NCBI GenBank assembly: GCA_027623845.1
Contig: JAQBUJ010000042.1
Span: 1 to 11,661 of the forward strand
Length of the DNA stretch: 11,661 nucleotides
Origin: Pseudomonadota bacterium
Lineage (GTDB): Bacteria; Pseudomonadota; Alphaproteobacteria; Thalassobaculales; Thalassobaculaceae
Direction of reading: 5' to 3'
The notes under the pieces are model-generated. The model had not been told where the DNA came from. It searched no databases and saw nothing but the letters and a program-made list of their open reading frames with translations. The position numbers were made by a program, and so were the translations under genes. Of this stretch, positions 6,083-11,661 are shown piece by piece. Numbering within the stretch: position 1 is the first letter of the stretch; each line of letters opens with the position of its first letter.

Positions 6083-6988
6083 CTATTGCGCCGGATTGAT
6101 CCGTCCGGCGGCCCGCGCATCGCGATAAGCCCGCACCAATTCAGCGATTCCGTCCGCCGCCCCATCAGCAATCGCAACCGCGATGGCGCCCCAACGGCCT
6201 TTCAGAGTACCGGCGGCGATCATGTTCTCCTGCGCCACCTGTCCAACCTCGGCGCCGTCCGGCAAGCTCAAGATCCAGGTCACCCGCACTGTTTCGTTAT
6301 TCGCCTGAGCCGGCGTCACGGCGATGCGCGGGTGAACCATGAGATCCGCTTCGCCGTCGCCGACAACCTTGATTCGCTCAGCCCGCAACGCCAGGCCAAT
6401 AGCCCGCCCGAGCGAAACCGCGCCGTCTCCGGGGGCGTCGACGATCGCCGCGATCGCCACGGTCGGCATCGTTTCAGGCTGTCGTTGCTCACGCCCCGGG
6501 TCGATCCAGGAAACCACCATCTCGGCATTCCGCTCGGCGATATCCTGGAACATCGCCGGCGTCGGCGTCTCCCAAAAGGCGTCCGGCGGCGCCGTCCGGG
6601 TCTCGCGGGTCTCCTTGACCTTACCGGAACGATCGGTCAACGACCAGGTCACCACCAATTCCGGCACCCGGTCGCCATGCAGTTTTTGATAGCCATTGGC
6701 GATGAGTTGCAGGGATTGCTGGTTCGACCATTTCGATCCGGCGACAATGCCTCGGTCCCGCAACGCCGCCGCCATCGCCGCCGCGAAGGCCTCGCCGACC
6801 CAGCCGACCGGCCCCTCAATGCGCCGAACCACGACGCCGGCGCTATTCGGCGCCAGCAGAAACTCGTTATGCCGCTTGCTGAATTCAGGTGGGCGAAAAG
6901 GCTGGGGAACCGACCCGCAAGCGGCCAACATCACAGCCGCGCCCAAGGTCGCCCCCAAGGCCCGTGCCGAAATCAGACCAGGACGCAT
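6083..6988 (-). CDS. putative lipoprotein of unknown function with a tandemly duplicated domain
   Basis: I do not recognise this family. From the ATG at 6988 it has 301 residues. Residues 1-24 look like a lipoprotein signal: two arginines, a hydrophobic Ala/Gly/Leu core, and a lipobox LAAC with Cys24, followed by GS, which suggests the outer membrane because there is no Asp at +2. The rest falls into two similar halves, about 50-162 and 176-285. Each starts with a beta strand (VVVRRIEGP; VAIAAIVDAP), has a helix ending in LR (AAALRDRGIVA; GLALRAERIKVV), then a strand with VTW (VTWSLTDRSGKV 113-124; VTWILSLPDGAEV 236-248), and an Ala-rich C-terminal helix. No catalytic motif is seen. A longer frame reaching 7222 adds an Arg/Cys/Trp-rich stretch unlike a real protein, so the 6988 start is preferred despite a weak ribosome binding site. 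It precedes prs by 107 nt; no functional link is evident. Confidence 0.75.
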   Translation of the reverse strand: MRPGLISARALGATLGAAVMLAACGSVPQPFRPPEFSKRHNEFLLAPNSAGVVVRRIEGPVGWVGEAFAAAMAAALRDRGIVAGSKWSNQQSLQLIANGYQKLHGDRVPELVVTWSLTDRSGKVKETRETRTAPPDAFWETPTPAMFQDIAERNAEMVVSWIDPGREQRQPETMPTVAIAAIVDAPGDGAVSLGRAIGLALRAERIKVVGDGEADLMVHPRIAVTPAQANNETVRVTWILSLPDGAEVGQVAQENMIAAGTLKGRWGAIAVAIADGAADGIAELVRAYRDARAAGRINPAQ

Positions 6989-7041
6989 GTGGCGAGACCG
7001 CCAATCATGATCGCGGCGACAAGAATCAGAAGGTGAGGCAT
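6973..7041 (-). CDS. tiny hydrophobic ORF overlapping the lipoprotein start (speculative)
   Basis: ATG 7041 to TGA 6973 encodes 22 residues that are nearly all hydrophobic after MPH (LLILVAAIMIGGLATC and a short end), long enough for one membrane segment. It overlaps the lipoprotein start by 16 nt in another frame, so it could be a coupled leader peptide. The ribosome binding site (GGAAC, about 4 nt away) is poor. Hydrophobic short frames arise by chance in GC-rich DNA, so this is a low-confidence call. Confidence 0.2.
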   Translation of the reverse strand: MPHLLILVAAIMIGGLATCVLV

Positions 7042-7301
7042 CGTTGTTCCAGGCGCTAAGCCACCCCGAGACCCAACGAAGCTGCGGAAAGACGTTGGTT
7101 ACCGGCCTCGGTGACCAGAACCGTCTCTCCCGGCGCCGCGAGCATCGGGTTTGCGTTTTACAACATCGGTGTATCCATCCGGATCGGCGCGAACATCGCA
7201 GCAAGCCAATTGCCGCAGGCAATCAACCGGGCAAGGTTATAACCGCCGATTGACGGATGGCAAACGCCTGGCGGCTGAAATGCCGGGCCATGCTCCTAGT
7301 C
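6989..7301 (-). other. 313-nt interval without a convincing full-size gene
   Basis: Between the pgeF stop and the lipoprotein start I see no normal-sized gene on either strand. The interval holds a good promoter-like sequence (7236-7263), a 29-codon frame at 7056-7145 on the minus strand with moderately coding-like codon use, the 22-codon hydrophobic frame at 6973-7041, and a small hairpin GGTTACC/GGTGACC at 7096-7115. If that promoter is used, the lipoprotein mRNA has a leader of roughly 240 nt. Confidence 0.5.
7236..7263 (-). promoter_or_regulatory. sigma70-like promoter upstream of the lipoprotein gene
   Basis: On the minus strand: TTGCCA (7263-7258, 5 of 6), a 16-bp spacer, TATAAC (7241-7236, 5 of 6). 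This is the best promoter match I found in the window. It lies 38 nt beyond the pgeF stop and about 250 nt before the lipoprotein ATG. Confidence 0.5.
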
Positions 7302-8066
7302 CTAGGGCTCCAGGGCGATGGTCGAGAGCATCCGACCGTAATCCGGCTCCTGTCGATGGCAAGACCGGCGATAGCTGAAAAAATTGACATCGTCACGGCA
7401 GGTATCGCAGTCAAGTCGCATGACATCCCCGAGGCCGAGGCGCGTGAGACGGGTCGCTATATAGCCCGGCAGGTCGAACAGGAAATGCCCGTCGCGCGGC
7501 CCAGCCCGAAAGAACGCGGCGTTGCCCGCCTCCTGCTCCAGAAAGGCGGCGGGAAACTCCGGACCGACCTCATAGGAGTCCGGGCCGATCGCCGGGCCGA
7601 TCGCCGCGACGATATTGTCGGCCCGTGCGCCTTGCTCGATCATTGCATCAACGGTCGCCTCGATCACGCCGCCAAGCGCGCCACGCCAGCCGGCATGCGC
7701 CGCGCCGACGATCCGGTCTCGCGAATCGGCGAAAAGAATCGGCGCGCAATCAGCGGTGAGGATGCCGAGGGCCAGATTGGGACTGGTCGTCACCAGGGCA
7801 TCGACTTTCAACGGCTCCGCCGGCAGCGAGTCCGCATGGATGACCGCAACCTCGGCGGAATGATGTTGGTGACAGGTGACCAAGGCCTCGGCCGGCAAGT
7901 CCAACGCCGCCATCGCCCGCGCCCGATTGGCCCGCACCGCCAGCGGATCATCTCCCGAGCCAAGCCCGCAATTAAGCGAGTGATAGATCCCGCCACCGAC
8001 CCCGCCGCGCCGGCCAAAGAACGCGTGACGGATCCCACCACCTTCGAACTCTTCGATCTGAATCAC
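7302..8066 (-). CDS. pgeF: PgeF/YfiH-family protein (LACC1-like purine nucleoside phosphorylase, 'polyphenol oxidase')
   Basis: A 254-residue member of the YfiH/YlmD/LACC1 family, normal length. The conserved residues of the active site are visible: His69 in CHQHHS, Cys107 in TADCAPIL (104-111), His124 in HAGWRG (124-129), and the C-terminal DTCRDDVNFFSYRR (221-234). The N-terminal RHAFFGRRGGV (13-23) is the family opening. Members bind zinc or copper and have been shown to phosphorolyse adenosine, inosine, guanosine and methylthioadenosine; the E. coli protein also edits peptidoglycan precursors. Start: GTG at 8066 is the only suitable start, since an in-frame TAG lies 36 nt upstream; the G-rich stretch before it is a poor but possible ribosome binding site. 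It follows the methyltransferase gene by 130 nt, with a promoter-like sequence at 8126-8154, so it may be partly independent of the lgt operon. Confidence 0.93.
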   Translation of the reverse strand: MIQIEEFEGGGIRHAFFGRRGGVGGGIYHSLNCGLGSGDDPLAVRANRARAMAALDLPAEALVTCHQHHSAEVAVIHADSLPAEPLKVDALVTTSPNLALGILTADCAPILFADSRDRIVGAAHAGWRGALGGVIEATVDAMIEQGARADNIVAAIGPAIGPDSYEVGPEFPAAFLEQEAGNAAFFRAGPRDGHFLFDLPGYIATRLTRLGLGDVMRLDCDTCRDDVNFFSYRRSCHRQEPDYGRMLSTIALEP

Positions 8067-8125
8067 AGCGCCGCCGCCCCCGTCAGTCCTAGTCCGACCC
8101 TATCGATCGCACTCTAGCTCTTTGA

Positions 8126-8154
8126 ATTAAAGGTAAATTTCCGCCATTCAGCAA
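8126..8154 (-). promoter_or_regulatory. promoter candidate for pgeF
   Basis: On the minus strand: TTGCTG (8154-8149, 3 of 6), a 17-bp spacer, TTTAAT (8131-8126, 5 of 6). It lies in an AT-richer patch of the 130-nt gap between the methyltransferase gene and pgeF and would give a leader of about 50 nt. Pattern match only. Confidence 0.3.
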
Positions 8155-8196
8155 GCCGCATCGTCGATCGAGGAATAGCCAGCCCGTTCCATCGGA

Positions 8197-9285
8197 CTAG
8201 CCGAACCCGGCCAAGTCCGGCGTTCCCGGCGGGAGCAAGCCCGCAACCTTGAACAAGGTGCCCATTTCCGCCGACCCGATCAAGCGGCGCAGCGCCGACT
8301 CGATATCGCGGCGTTGACCCAGGGTCGCGCCGCGGCTCAACGCGCCGGCGCGCTCCTCGATACCAAGATCGATGAGAAACCTTCCCTGCTCGACCGGCCC
8401 GGCGAAATCCGCGCCGGCAGCCCGGCAAGCCTCGCGTATCTGCGAAAAATCCACATGACTCGACAGATCGGCCAAGCCCGGATCCCGCAACACCTCGACC
8501 GGTTGGTGATGGCGCACGGCCTGCAATGAATCGCCGGCGCCGAAGCGCTCACTCCCGTAATCGATGATCAGCGCCGCCCCACCGTGACGAACCACATGAT
8601 GCGCGATACCGGTCACAATGGCGTTGGCGGCGAGAGAAAGTTCCGCCATGGCGCCATCAATGGGGCTCTGCCGCGTTTGCGCCGGAAGCAAAGCCGCCAA
8701 GGGCGATTCTGATCGCTCAACGCCCCAGGCCAGACCGGTTCCGGCCGCATCGGGAACCACCAGGCATTCCCGCCATGCGCCCTCGGTCCAGCGCAATTGG
8801 TGCATTGGCAGTGCGTCCAGAAACTCGTTGGCGACCAGGAACCAAGGCTGCTCCGGCAGGCTGGAGACATCGTTGTGCCAAACAGGCTTCAGCGGCGCCA
8901 GCGTATCCGCCTGGATCCGGCGCAAGCTCGGGTTGGTCTCGACCAGATGAATCTGGAAAACCTCGGAAACATCAACGACCCCGCCGATCGACCTGACCAT
9001 GTCGGCCATCAACGTGCCTCGCCCGGGGCCAAGTTCAACCAGACAGGCCGGCTCCGGAGCACCGTTGGCGATCCAGGCCGACAAAGTCCACAGCCCCAGC
9101 AGCTCGCCGAACATCTGAGAAATTTCCGGCGCAGTAATAAAATCACCGGCGGCCCCGAACGGATCGCCGTCGGCATAATATCCGCCGGATTGATGATGCA
9201 GCGCCTCAGCCATGTACTCGGCCACGGCCATTGGACCGGTGCGCTTAATCCGCCGAAGCAGTACGGACCCCAGCGACTCAGCCAT
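8197..9285 (-). CDS. MidA/NDUFAF7-family SAM-dependent methyltransferase
   Basis: A 362-residue class I methyltransferase of the DUF185/MidA family. Visible motifs: GYYADGDPFGAAGDFITAPE (35-54) and QMFGELLG (57-64) typical of the family's N-terminus, SAM-binding motif I VELGPGRGTL (83-92), acidic motif II HLVETNPSL (113-121), VANEFLDALP (151-160), and IIDYG (240-244). In mitochondria NDUFAF7 dimethylates an arginine of a complex I subunit; in alphaproteobacteria a similar role in respiratory complex assembly is plausible but unproven. The ATG at 9285 is chosen: it overlaps the lgt end by 8 nt, which suggests translational coupling. A TTG at 9315 in the same frame would overlap lgt by 38 nt and adds residues not expected in the family. 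No good ribosome binding site precedes the ATG, consistent with coupling. The gene order lgt, this gene, pgeF is common in alphaproteobacteria. Confidence 0.93.
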   Translation of the reverse strand: MAESLGSVLLRRIKRTGPMAVAEYMAEALHHQSGGYYADGDPFGAAGDFITAPEISQMFGELLGLWTLSAWIANGAPEPACLVELGPGRGTLMADMVRSIGGVVDVSEVFQIHLVETNPSLRRIQADTLAPLKPVWHNDVSSLPEQPWFLVANEFLDALPMHQLRWTEGAWRECLVVPDAAGTGLAWGVERSESPLAALLPAQTRQSPIDGAMAELSLAANAIVTGIAHHVVRHGGAALIIDYGSERFGAGDSLQAVRHHQPVEVLRDPGLADLSSHVDFSQIREACRAAGADFAGPVEQGRFLIDLGIEERAGALSRGATLGQRRDIESALRRLIGSAEMGTLFKVAGLLPPGTPDLAGFG

Positions 9286-10087
9286 GATCCATGGCCGGCC
9301 GTCGAAGCGCGACAATCAAAGCGATGACGCCAACCGCGATCATCGGCGCCGACAGCAGTTGGCCCATGGTGATCGGGCCGAGGATGAAACCGAGATGCGC
9401 ATCCGGTTCGCGAAACAACTCCACCGTCGAACGGGCGCAGCCATAGCCGATCAAAAACAGCCCGGCGATCAGCCCCGGGCGATAGCGCGCCCTGGAGGCC
9501 AGCGCCGCCGTACCGACAATCGCGAACAGGACCAAGCCCTCCAGGCCGGCCTCGTATAACTGACTCGGATGACGCGCTAGCGGGCCGCCATGCGGGAAAA
9601 CCATGGCCCAAGGCGCGTCGGAAACCCGCCCAAACAACTCGCCGTTGATGAAATTGGCGATCCGTCCGAAAAACAGGCCAATCGGCGCCGCCGTCGCCAG
9701 CAGATCGGCCAATAGCAGGGCCGGCACGCCTTGGCGCCGGGCGAACAGAAACCCCGCCACGGCCACGCCAAGGAACCCCCCATGGAACGACATGCCATCA
9801 TGCCAGACCATGAGAATTTCCAACGGATTGGCCGCGAAGAAGGCCGGCTTATAGAACAACACATAGCCAAGCCGCCCCCCCAGGATCACACCCAAAGTGG
9901 CGTAAAGCAGCAAATCATCGAGCTTCTCGGCGCTGATGAAAATCGGCGGGCGGCGGGTCAGGATGACACAGCATCGCCAACCCAGGAGCAACCCGGCGAT
10001 ATAAGCGAGCGCATACCAGCGAATGGCGATCGGCCCGATCTCTATGGCGATCGGATCGATGACGGGGAACGCGAGGGAGAACAGCAT
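9278..10087 (-). CDS. lgt: prolipoprotein diacylglyceryl transferase
   Basis: An inner-membrane enzyme that transfers diacylglyceryl from phosphatidylglycerol to the lipobox cysteine of prolipoproteins. The 269-residue length is normal. Several hydrophobic segments are visible (about 18-45, 57-80, 102-118, 122-142, 180-198, 204-220, 237-262). Key residues match E. coli: Tyr25 in RWYALAY, His102 in SFHGGFLG, Arg142, Asn145 and Glu150 in the Lgt signature GRIANFINGELFGR (141-154), RHPSQLYEA (172-180), and Arg226 in ELFREPD. ATG at 10087 starts 4 nt after the hldD stop, and the 3' end overlaps the methyltransferase start by 8 nt, so the three genes are very likely one operon. The putative lipoprotein encoded nearby (6083-6988) would be one of many Lgt substrates; no special link is implied. 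Confidence 0.97.
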   Translation of the reverse strand: MLFSLAFPVIDPIAIEIGPIAIRWYALAYIAGLLLGWRCCVILTRRPPIFISAEKLDDLLLYATLGVILGGRLGYVLFYKPAFFAANPLEILMVWHDGMSFHGGFLGVAVAGFLFARRQGVPALLLADLLATAAPIGLFFGRIANFINGELFGRVSDAPWAMVFPHGGPLARHPSQLYEAGLEGLVLFAIVGTAALASRARYRPGLIAGLFLIGYGCARSTVELFREPDAHLGFILGPITMGQLLSAPMIAVGVIALIVALRRPAMDHG

Positions 10088-10091
10088 CAGA

Positions 10092-11084
10092 TCAACGATA
10101 CGGGTCGTCGGCGTTCTGAAGGAAATCCTGAATGTAGCGCATCACCCCATCCTCCAAGCTGGTAAACCGACCATGATATCCGGCGGCCCGAAGCCGGTCC
10201 ATCGAGGCCTCAGTGAAATATTGATAGCGCTCGCGGATCTGCATGGGCGTGTCGACGAAGTCGATCCGAGGCGGAAGGTCGAGCGCCTTGAACACCGCCC
10301 CGGCAAGATCAGCGAAACTCCTCGCCTGTCCGGTGCCGACATTGAACAGTCCTGAAACAGTAGGAGAGTCCCGCAACCACAGCATCACGTCGACACAATC
10401 GCCGACCCAAATAAAGTCACGGCGCTGGCCCCCGTCGGCAATGCCATCCCGGTGCGACCGAAACAATACCGCCGCCTCTCCGCCGACGGCGCGAGGGTGA
10501 ATTTGCGCCACCACGCTGCTCTGTTGGCCCTTGTGCTGCTCGTTTGGGCCGTAGACGTTGAAGAACTTGAGACCTGCCCAGTGGGGTGGTGCCGGATCCC
10601 CCCGCCGCGTCATCTCGACCACCCGCCGGTCGAACAGGTGCTTGCTCCAACCATAGGGATTGAGAGGTCGCAGCTTGGCCAGGGCCTCGGGGGCGCTATC
10701 ATCGTCGAACCCATGCTCCCCGCCGCCATAGGTCGCGGCCGAGGAGGCATAGATCAGCGGCACCTCGTTCTTCGCGCACCAGCGCCACAGCGCCAGCGAC
10801 AGGGTAAAATTATTGCTGACGATGAAATCAACGTCACGTTCGGTGGTCGAGGAGCTGGCGCCGAGATGGAAGATCGTCTCGACCGCCGCCGCATTGGCGT
10901 TCAGAAAATCAAGCAACCGATCAGGCGCAATGAACTCGGCGACGGAATGCTTGGCGAGGTTGCGCCATTTATCGTCATGACCAAACCGGTCGGCGACCAC
11001 CACGTCGCCCGCGCCCGCGCGTTCACAAAGCGCCGCGACAAGGTTCGAGCCGATAAATCCGGCGCCCCCCGTGACCACGATCAT
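10092..11084 (-). CDS. hldD: ADP-L-glycero-D-manno-heptose 6-epimerase
   Basis: An extended short-chain dehydrogenase that epimerises ADP-D-glycero-D-manno-heptose to the L-glycero form, the last step in making the heptose donor for the LPS inner core. From ATG 11084 it has 330 residues. It opens with the Rossmann motif VTGGAGFIGSN (4-14), then ADRFGHDDKWRNL (31-43) typical of HldD, HLGASSSTTERD (73-84), SSAATYG (114-120), the catalytic YGWSK (Tyr144, Lys148), and FFNVYGPNEQHKG (174-186) unique to this epimerase subgroup. The start is fixed by the family N-terminus (MIVVTGG, as in E. coli MIIVTGG) and by GGAG at 11094-11091 with 6-nt spacing; a start at 11117 would add 11 residues. It is the first gene of the minus-strand run and is divergent from ubiK. 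HldD is favoured over UDP-galactose or dTDP-glucose enzymes by the HKG and DKWRNL motifs. Confidence 0.92.
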   Translation of the reverse strand: MIVVTGGAGFIGSNLVAALCERAGAGDVVVADRFGHDDKWRNLAKHSVAEFIAPDRLLDFLNANAAAVETIFHLGASSSTTERDVDFIVSNNFTLSLALWRWCAKNEVPLIYASSAATYGGGEHGFDDDSAPEALAKLRPLNPYGWSKHLFDRRVVEMTRRGDPAPPHWAGLKFFNVYGPNEQHKGQQSSVVAQIHPRAVGGEAAVLFRSHRDGIADGGQRRDFIWVGDCVDVMLWLRDSPTVSGLFNVGTGQARSFADLAGAVFKALDLPPRIDFVDTPMQIRERYQYFTEASMDRLRAAGYHGRFTSLEDGVMRYIQDFLQNADDPYR

Positions 11085-11090
11085 TCCATA

Positions 11091-11094
11091 CTCC
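11091..11094 (-). promoter_or_regulatory. ribosome binding site deciding the hldD start
   Basis: GGAG on the minus strand, 6 nt from ATG 11084. It supports that ATG over the upstream in-frame start at 11117. Confidence 0.6.
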
Positions 11095-11251
11095 GACCCG
11101 ATACCCGTACCTGACACCCGGATTGGCGTCCATCCGGCACCAGGGTTTAGTAATCCTTCGCCGGCCTAGCCGCAACATTTCGTCGGATTTCCCGCGACTT
11201 TCCCGTCCAACAACCCTATATGCAAATCCAACGCTCATCGCGCTGCAGACC

Positions 11252-11257
11252 AGGAGG
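11252..11257 (+). promoter_or_regulatory. consensus ribosome binding site of ubiK
   Basis: AGGAGG, a full match to the anti-Shine-Dalgarno sequence, 6 nt before ATG 11264. It fixes the ubiK start and rules out the longer in-frame TTG start at 11123. Confidence 0.9.
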
Positions 11258-11263
11258 CAGAAC

Positions 11264-11599
11264 ATGCAATCCAGCAATCGACTTCTCGACGACCTCGCGA
11301 AGATGGCGAACGGCGCCCTGTCCGCGGCGACCGGCGCCCGCCAAGAACTCGAGCAGTTCATGCAACAGCGCCTTGAGCGCTTCATGAACGAGAAGGGCTG
11401 GGTCAGCCGCGAGGAATTCGACGCCGTCCGCGATATGGCCCGCAAATCTCGCGAGGAACAGGAGGCCTTCGCGGCCCGACTGTCCGAGCTTGAATCCCGC
11501 ATGGCCAAACCAAGAGCGCCGGCACGCAAACCGGCCACGACCGCCGGGCGTCGAAAGACACCGAGGCCACGCAAACCGACAGCTGACGCTAAATCATGA
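11264..11599 (+). CDS. ubiK: ubiquinone biosynthesis accessory factor UbiK (BMFP family)
   Basis: A 111-residue protein of the BMFP/YqiC family, now UbiK, which helps the late ubiquinone-synthesis complex and can bind and fuse membranes in vitro. Residues 1-25 are an amphipathic N-terminal helix (NRLLDDLAKMANGALSAATG), residues 26-82 are heptad-like helix (RQELEQFMQQRLERF, then GWVSREEFDAVRDMARK and an Ala/Glu/Leu-rich stretch) expected to form the trimeric coiled coil. The motif VSREEFDAVR is the family hallmark. Residues 83-111 form a basic Lys/Arg/Pro/Ala tail, commoner in alphaproteobacterial members than in the E. coli protein. The start is set by a perfect ribosome binding site. The gene is divergent from the hldD-lgt cluster; ubiK opposite lgt is a familiar alphaproteobacterial arrangement. 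The protein is short and low in complexity, but the family match is clear. Confidence 0.88.
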   Translation: MQSSNRLLDDLAKMANGALSAATGARQELEQFMQQRLERFMNEKGWVSREEFDAVRDMARKSREEQEAFAARLSELESRMAKPRAPARKPATTAGRRKTPRPRKPTADAKS

Positions 11600-11602
11600 T
11601 AT

Positions 11603-11635
11603 ACCAGGGTCACTCCAGAACCCGAAAGCCCTGGT
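11603..11635 (+). terminator. stem-loop after ubiK
   Basis: ACCAGGG (11603-11609) pairs with CCCTGGT (11629-11635) over 7 bp with a 19-nt loop; an alternative inner stem GGGT/ACCC (11607-11610 with 11620-11623) competes with it. It starts 4 nt after the ubiK stop. No U-tract follows. An ATG at 11641 opens a frame (MTRKLSV) to the window edge and might be the next gene, but nothing else supports it. Confidence 0.3.
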
Positions 11636-11661
11636 GCGAGATGACGCGAAAATTATCGGTG

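Larger units (their letters stand above)
11085..11263. promoter_or_regulatory. divergent intergenic region between hldD and ubiK
   Basis: This 179-nt gap must hold the promoters of both genes. Plus-strand candidate for ubiK: TTGGCG (11123-11128), 17 bp, TTTAGT (11146-11151), 4 of 6 in each box. A CTATAT at 11216-11221 resembles a -10 but lacks a matching -35. On the minus strand TTGCGG, 17 bp, TACTAA is a weak candidate for hldD. No clear operator palindrome is seen. Confidence 0.35.

Noticed and set aside
6086..7036. Long plus-strand frame of 316 codons opposite the lipoprotein gene
   Set aside because: The antisense product is Arg/His/Pro-rich with no recognisable motif, whereas the minus strand has a signal sequence with lipobox and an internal domain repeat.
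6989..7222. N-terminal extension of the lipoprotein frame up to 7222
   Set aside because: The added 78 residues are rich in Arg, Cys and Trp and would bury the lipoprotein signal peptide inside the protein.
7293..7304. Tandem TCCTAG repeat near the end of pgeF
   Set aside because: Two 6-nt copies only; expected by chance and not linked to any recognisable element.
7257..8117. Plus-strand frame of 286 codons opposite pgeF
   Set aside because: It mirrors a clear PgeF-family gene and has no motif or ribosome binding site of its own.
11123..11263. Longer ubiK start at TTG 11123
   Set aside because: A perfect AGGAGG lies 6 nt before ATG 11264, and the family N-terminus starts there; the extension is unlike any UbiK.
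11641..11661. Possible start of a next plus-strand gene (MTRKLSV)
   Set aside because: Seven codons to the window edge and only a weak GGTG upstream; too little to call a gene.

Overview
The window looks like an ordinary core-genome stretch of a GC-rich alphaproteobacterium, probably Rhodospirillales-like. The evidence is the high GC content, the gene set (ubiK facing lgt, a MidA-type methyltransferase, pgeF, prs, then rplY-pth-ychF) and the long form of ribosomal protein L25. I see no phage genes, transposases, CRISPR array, tRNA or rRNA.

Left part, plus strand (1-1520): the 3' end of an S-methyl-5'-thioadenosine phosphorylase gene (mtnP), a glutathione S-transferase, and a small three-TPR protein. 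The TPR gene converges on a dienelactone hydrolase-family gene on the minus strand (1562-2230), which has its own good sigma70-like promoter just behind ychF.

Middle part, minus strand (2321-7301, read right to left): a putative lipoprotein of unknown function built from two copies of one domain, then prs (PRPP synthase), rplY (L25/Ctc), pth (peptidyl-tRNA hydrolase) and ychF (translation-associated ATPase). pth and ychF are 3 nt apart. The lipoprotein gene has a long upstream region (6989-7301) with no convincing large gene, but with a good promoter-like sequence and two tiny reading frames.

Right part, minus strand (7302-11084): hldD, lgt, a MidA/NDUFAF7-type methyltransferase and pgeF. 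hldD, lgt and the methyltransferase are tightly packed (4-nt gap, then 8-nt overlap) and are probably one transcript. The products act on the cell envelope (LPS heptose, lipoprotein acylation, peptidoglycan-editing/purine phosphorolysis) and possibly on respiratory assembly. ubiK (11264-11599, plus strand) is transcribed divergently from hldD and serves ubiquinone biosynthesis.

I found no clear candidate for a new multi-gene system. The items most worth a second look are the duplicated-domain lipoprotein with its long leader, the structured prs leader, and the placement of hldD at the head of the lgt cluster.
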